NCBI RefSeq assembly: GCF_019399895.1
Contig: NC_091888.1
Coordinates: forward strand, 1,148,501-1,212,500
DNA length: 64,000 nucleotides
Reading direction: 5' to 3'
Origin: Cardiocondyla obscurior
Taxonomy: Eukaryota; Arthropoda; Insecta; Hymenoptera; Formicidae
The notes beneath the pieces are model-generated. The model ran no database searches. It saw nothing but the letters and a program-made list of their open reading frames with translations, and had not been told where the DNA came from. Below are positions 60,701 through 64,000 of this stretch, in pieces. Numbering within the stretch: position 1 is the stretch's first letter; every line of letters starts with the position of its first letter. Position numbers and translations under genes: made by a program.

Positions 60701-63700
60701 CTTTTCAAACTTTTTTTTTTTTTTCAACTTGTAACTGAAAGTCGGGGGATATGAGTGGGACGTTTCAATTAGCGGAAATTGCCTCGGTGAAGAGAAAACC
60801 GCGAACGCGAAGATGGAGAGCGGAGTCGACTAAAGTATCCTGTTAGCAAGATTGCGCTTCTTTATTCACTTTCTTTAGGTGGCTAGGCGCATGCGGTCAT
60901 TCAATCGCCGTTACCTCGAAACCTAAGCAAACAGAATCAGCCCGGCTTACGAGCACGTGGATTAAGCCATTTCGGATGCAACGTACTATGTAAATGACCG
61001 GGGAACTTCTACCGTAATCGCGCTTCTTCGACTAATCCAAACTTTTTGCATGCTCGCTCTCGTTAGATCGCTCTTCGGGATCGCGTGCATGAGTTGCGGG
61101 TCCCTATCGACAGTATCGGGGGCGAGAGCTTTCCTCTCGCGTGTGCGCGCCCGCGATATCCAAGGAAGTTGAGGTAATACGCCTGACCCCACCCCGCGAT
61201 CGTGCTTTTTGTCGCGCGGAATGCAATTCTACGTACTTCCTGTTTACAAGGCACTCGGGATGCACGAAGAAGAGCAGGCGTTCTATCCCGGCTTTGCACG
61301 CTCCGTTGGCGTAATTCAATTAATTTCGTGAAATAGCGGTCTAACAGTTCCTACTCGACGGCTTCCACTCGGAAGCATAGCTTCCTGCGTTATTCACGAT
61401 GTGCGCTGGTACTGCTGAACTGATAGGCAGAACCGTGAAGGTTCGGCTGAGCTCCGAATTCCGACAATCGCGATCGTCCAACCCGGAAATGTGCCAGATG
61501 GACGATTCTGTTCGAAAATGTTTATCCGTTTCGAGCGCAACGATAAATTCCCGTAACAATTAAATTGTATTTTTATATTAAGAGAAAAAAATTCCTAATG
61601 TTCGTACAACGATAACAATTAATCCGCAATTGCAAATCCGAGAAGAAGATTCGCGAGAAATATTGTAATTTATGACGTCATTGCGCTAATTAAAAATATA
61701 TCAATAAAATGTTGACGAGTTAATGAGCATGACAAAAATGATTAAACTTTAAAAGTGCAACTGACGCAATTAATTTTACTGAAGCAACATAATTATATAA
61801 TTAATAATTAAAGAAAGAGAGAGCAGGTGCATTTTAATTAAATTTCGGTATTTGGAGAGCACATTATAAATATTCAAAAAAAAAAAAAAAATTATTTACG
61901 TACAGCTATAAGTTAAACGTACGTCATAATTTAATAATTAAATTAATGTAAAATAAAATGACAATATCAAGTTAACGTTATAACGTGCATTTTTGACTTT
62001 ACGATATTTTAACCGTACCTGAAACCGAAACAAAAACGGAATAAAGCTGCGTTCGAAAAGCTTTATCGGATTGATCGTTAATGAACCTTTAATGAATCTT
62101 AAAATCGGGATAAAGACTGCTCGATTGTGACGTTGCGATTGAATTGCCGGCTGTTAGACGCATTCTGCGAGCGCAGTCAAGTCTCTCCCGGTGAGACATT
62201 TCGATCTGAAGGCCAAAACCGCAGGCGGCTTCCTGACCGTAACACGGTGGTTGGCTTTCGCGCGCGTATCTCATGGGTTAATGTCGACGCCATCTGGGAC
62301 ACGTTGACATTCGAACGACGACATTCCCCCAGGAGGTACTACCGGCCCTACGTGGCCCCAGTTTTAATTCATCGAGTTTTACGGTGAAATTGGGTCCTTT
62401 AGGAATTTCCAGCGTGCCCCGCGGTTTGATCATTGAATGGAGCCGCGCGCGGAAATAGCACTCCCTAGAAAGGGAATATTACTAGTGGAGTGCTTTCAAC
62501 CAGTTTGTCTATAATTCGCTGATTTATTGAGTCTCCCCCCCGAGTTCACCGGAAAACGAAAGGACAAGCGCGCGCTCACTCTTTGCTTATTCATAGCTTA
62601 TTTTATCTCCTCACTGCATTACCTTTTTTAAGAGCTATAATATATTCTCGCATAATTATTTTTGCAACTGTAAAAAATAATGGTTCAGCGTGTTGTTCGT
62701 TTAACAATTAATACACTAAATAAATTAATAAAATTAATGAAAGTTAAGTACTAATAGACGTGTCGAGATGATATTACGTTATTAAATTTTTTTTTTTTTT
62801 TTTTTTATAATGCCATCTTTAAAAATTGACGTGAGCGAGCTATGGATCGGTGAATTTCTAGATACGGTCTAGTAGCTTAGCCAATTAACGTTAGAACAAT
62901 GTCAGTTTCAATAATGGCAGCACATATTCGTAGCTGCACCTCGGTAACAGAGTCATTGCTATTACGAGCAATTGCGTGATCCAGTTATAAAACAGTTAGT
63001 AGCACGTGTAGCACCGTTGTCCCAGACTGCGTTTGAGTCGTGCAAGGAGAGTCAATTGCCGGGCAAGCCGGAAAATTAATCGCTCGGTTGCCACTTGGAA
63101 CGGTTTATAACCGTGCCCGGGCTAATCGTACTATCCGACTACTCCTCGGCTACATCCTGATGCCAACGGCCGGCTGTTGCACCAGCCGATACATCGTCTT
63201 GCAGCCAGATCGATCCTTGTAATCGTCGAAATGTGTTACGTCGGTTTAGCGCGCTACCGAGTACCGAATTGAAATATCAATACCTATTTTAGTGATCGGT
63301 CTAAAAAAATGTGCTCTTTTCTATTAAATTTCTTCTAAAAGATTTATTTAATAATTAAAATTATTTTTTTTTTTCTTTTTTTTTTTTGATGACGTTAATA
63401 TTTAATTTATTTTTCAGCATTTGTCTGTAAATTATTAATTATTTTGAACATATATAGAGATATCCAAGTGGATATTTGATGTACGTGTATTACATATGTA
63501 TGTTATACGTGCGATAAGACTGCCTTTCGAATAAATATTGAAATTTCATCGTCGGTAAACACACATTTTAGATATTTGCGTATACGATATGGGCTCATCG
63601 CTGCATTTAGGCTTGCAATAAAAATATGTATACAATATATTTACTGTTTTTGATTTTACTGTCAAAAATATGGAATAAATAAGTTTTATCGGCATATTTT

Positions 63701-64000
63701 CATATTATAAATGGTCCATCATCGTCGCGTTTTTTGTCTCCGCATATTTTACTCGTGGCATTTTCAAAGTGAAGAGTGATGATAAGGAAGATTTTAAATC
63801 ATCCTGAAAGCATGCTGTCGTAAAGCATCGTGCTCTAGCACGCGTCAATTTGCAGTGTCGAGTAAAACCACATCGTCCTTTACCGTTTGCATTTCGGTGA
63901 TGGATTGCAAACATTCGTGATAAGCAAACATTTTCCACGGTTTCCGTTAGTATGATGCATTACTGACCGCTGACGAACGTCTATGCATACTATTTCGCAT

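Larger units (their letters stand above)
54457..64000 (+). other. DIP-delta: Downstream intron of the DIP-like gene, running off the window
   Basis: It begins with a consensus GTAAGT donor. No exon encoding the second half of Ig2 (a GxYxC-type F strand) was found in the remaining 9.5 kb, so the intron probably continues past the window. It holds a strong hairpin at 55226-55278, a CT repeat near 56278-56295, a GC-rich stretch at 57565-57777 open on both strands, and many poly-A/T runs. Confidence 0.65.

Overview
The window is eukaryotic DNA, most likely from an insect and probably a hymenopteran such as an ant. It has no bacterial gene organisation. Short exons with GT/AG splice sites sit in very long, AT-rich non-coding sequence full of poly-A/T runs and simple repeats. 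CpG dinucleotides are frequent and GC-rich islets alternate with AT-rich stretches, as is typical of Hymenoptera. The species call is inference.

The one confidently identified gene lies on the + strand at the right of the window. Three exons (44685-44791, 53852-54059, 54295-54456) join in phase and encode immunoglobulin domain 1 and the first half of immunoglobulin domain 2 of a Dpr-interacting protein (DIP), a neuronal adhesion receptor of the lachesin-like IgSF group. From memory the closest family member is DIP-delta. The rest of Ig2, Ig3 and the C-terminal membrane anchor were not found and must lie beyond base 64000. A possible signal-peptide exon with a matching splice phase lies about 40 kb upstream (4777-4903). 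If it is real, most of the window is one giant first intron of this gene, and a ratchet-type (recursive) splice site at 19295/19296 would lie inside it.

At 15.1-16.4 kb on the - strand there is a compact spliced transcript: a GC-rich CpG/CCAAT promoter-like block followed by four short exons separated by introns of 67, 120 and 116 bases. Two of its exons end in a tandemly duplicated 51-base module, each followed by a GTAAG donor. The product is not recognised. It may be a short peptide gene, a non-coding RNA or the 5' part of a longer gene, nested in the presumed DIP intron. This is the most novel-looking structure in the window.

The remainder is intronic or intergenic. It contains simple repeats, four G-quadruplex motifs, several perfect or near-perfect hairpins and palindromes, GC-rich CpG islets that may be promoters or enhancers, and a few unassigned open reading frames with coding-like composition. 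No tRNA, rRNA, CRISPR array or intact transposon was recognised.
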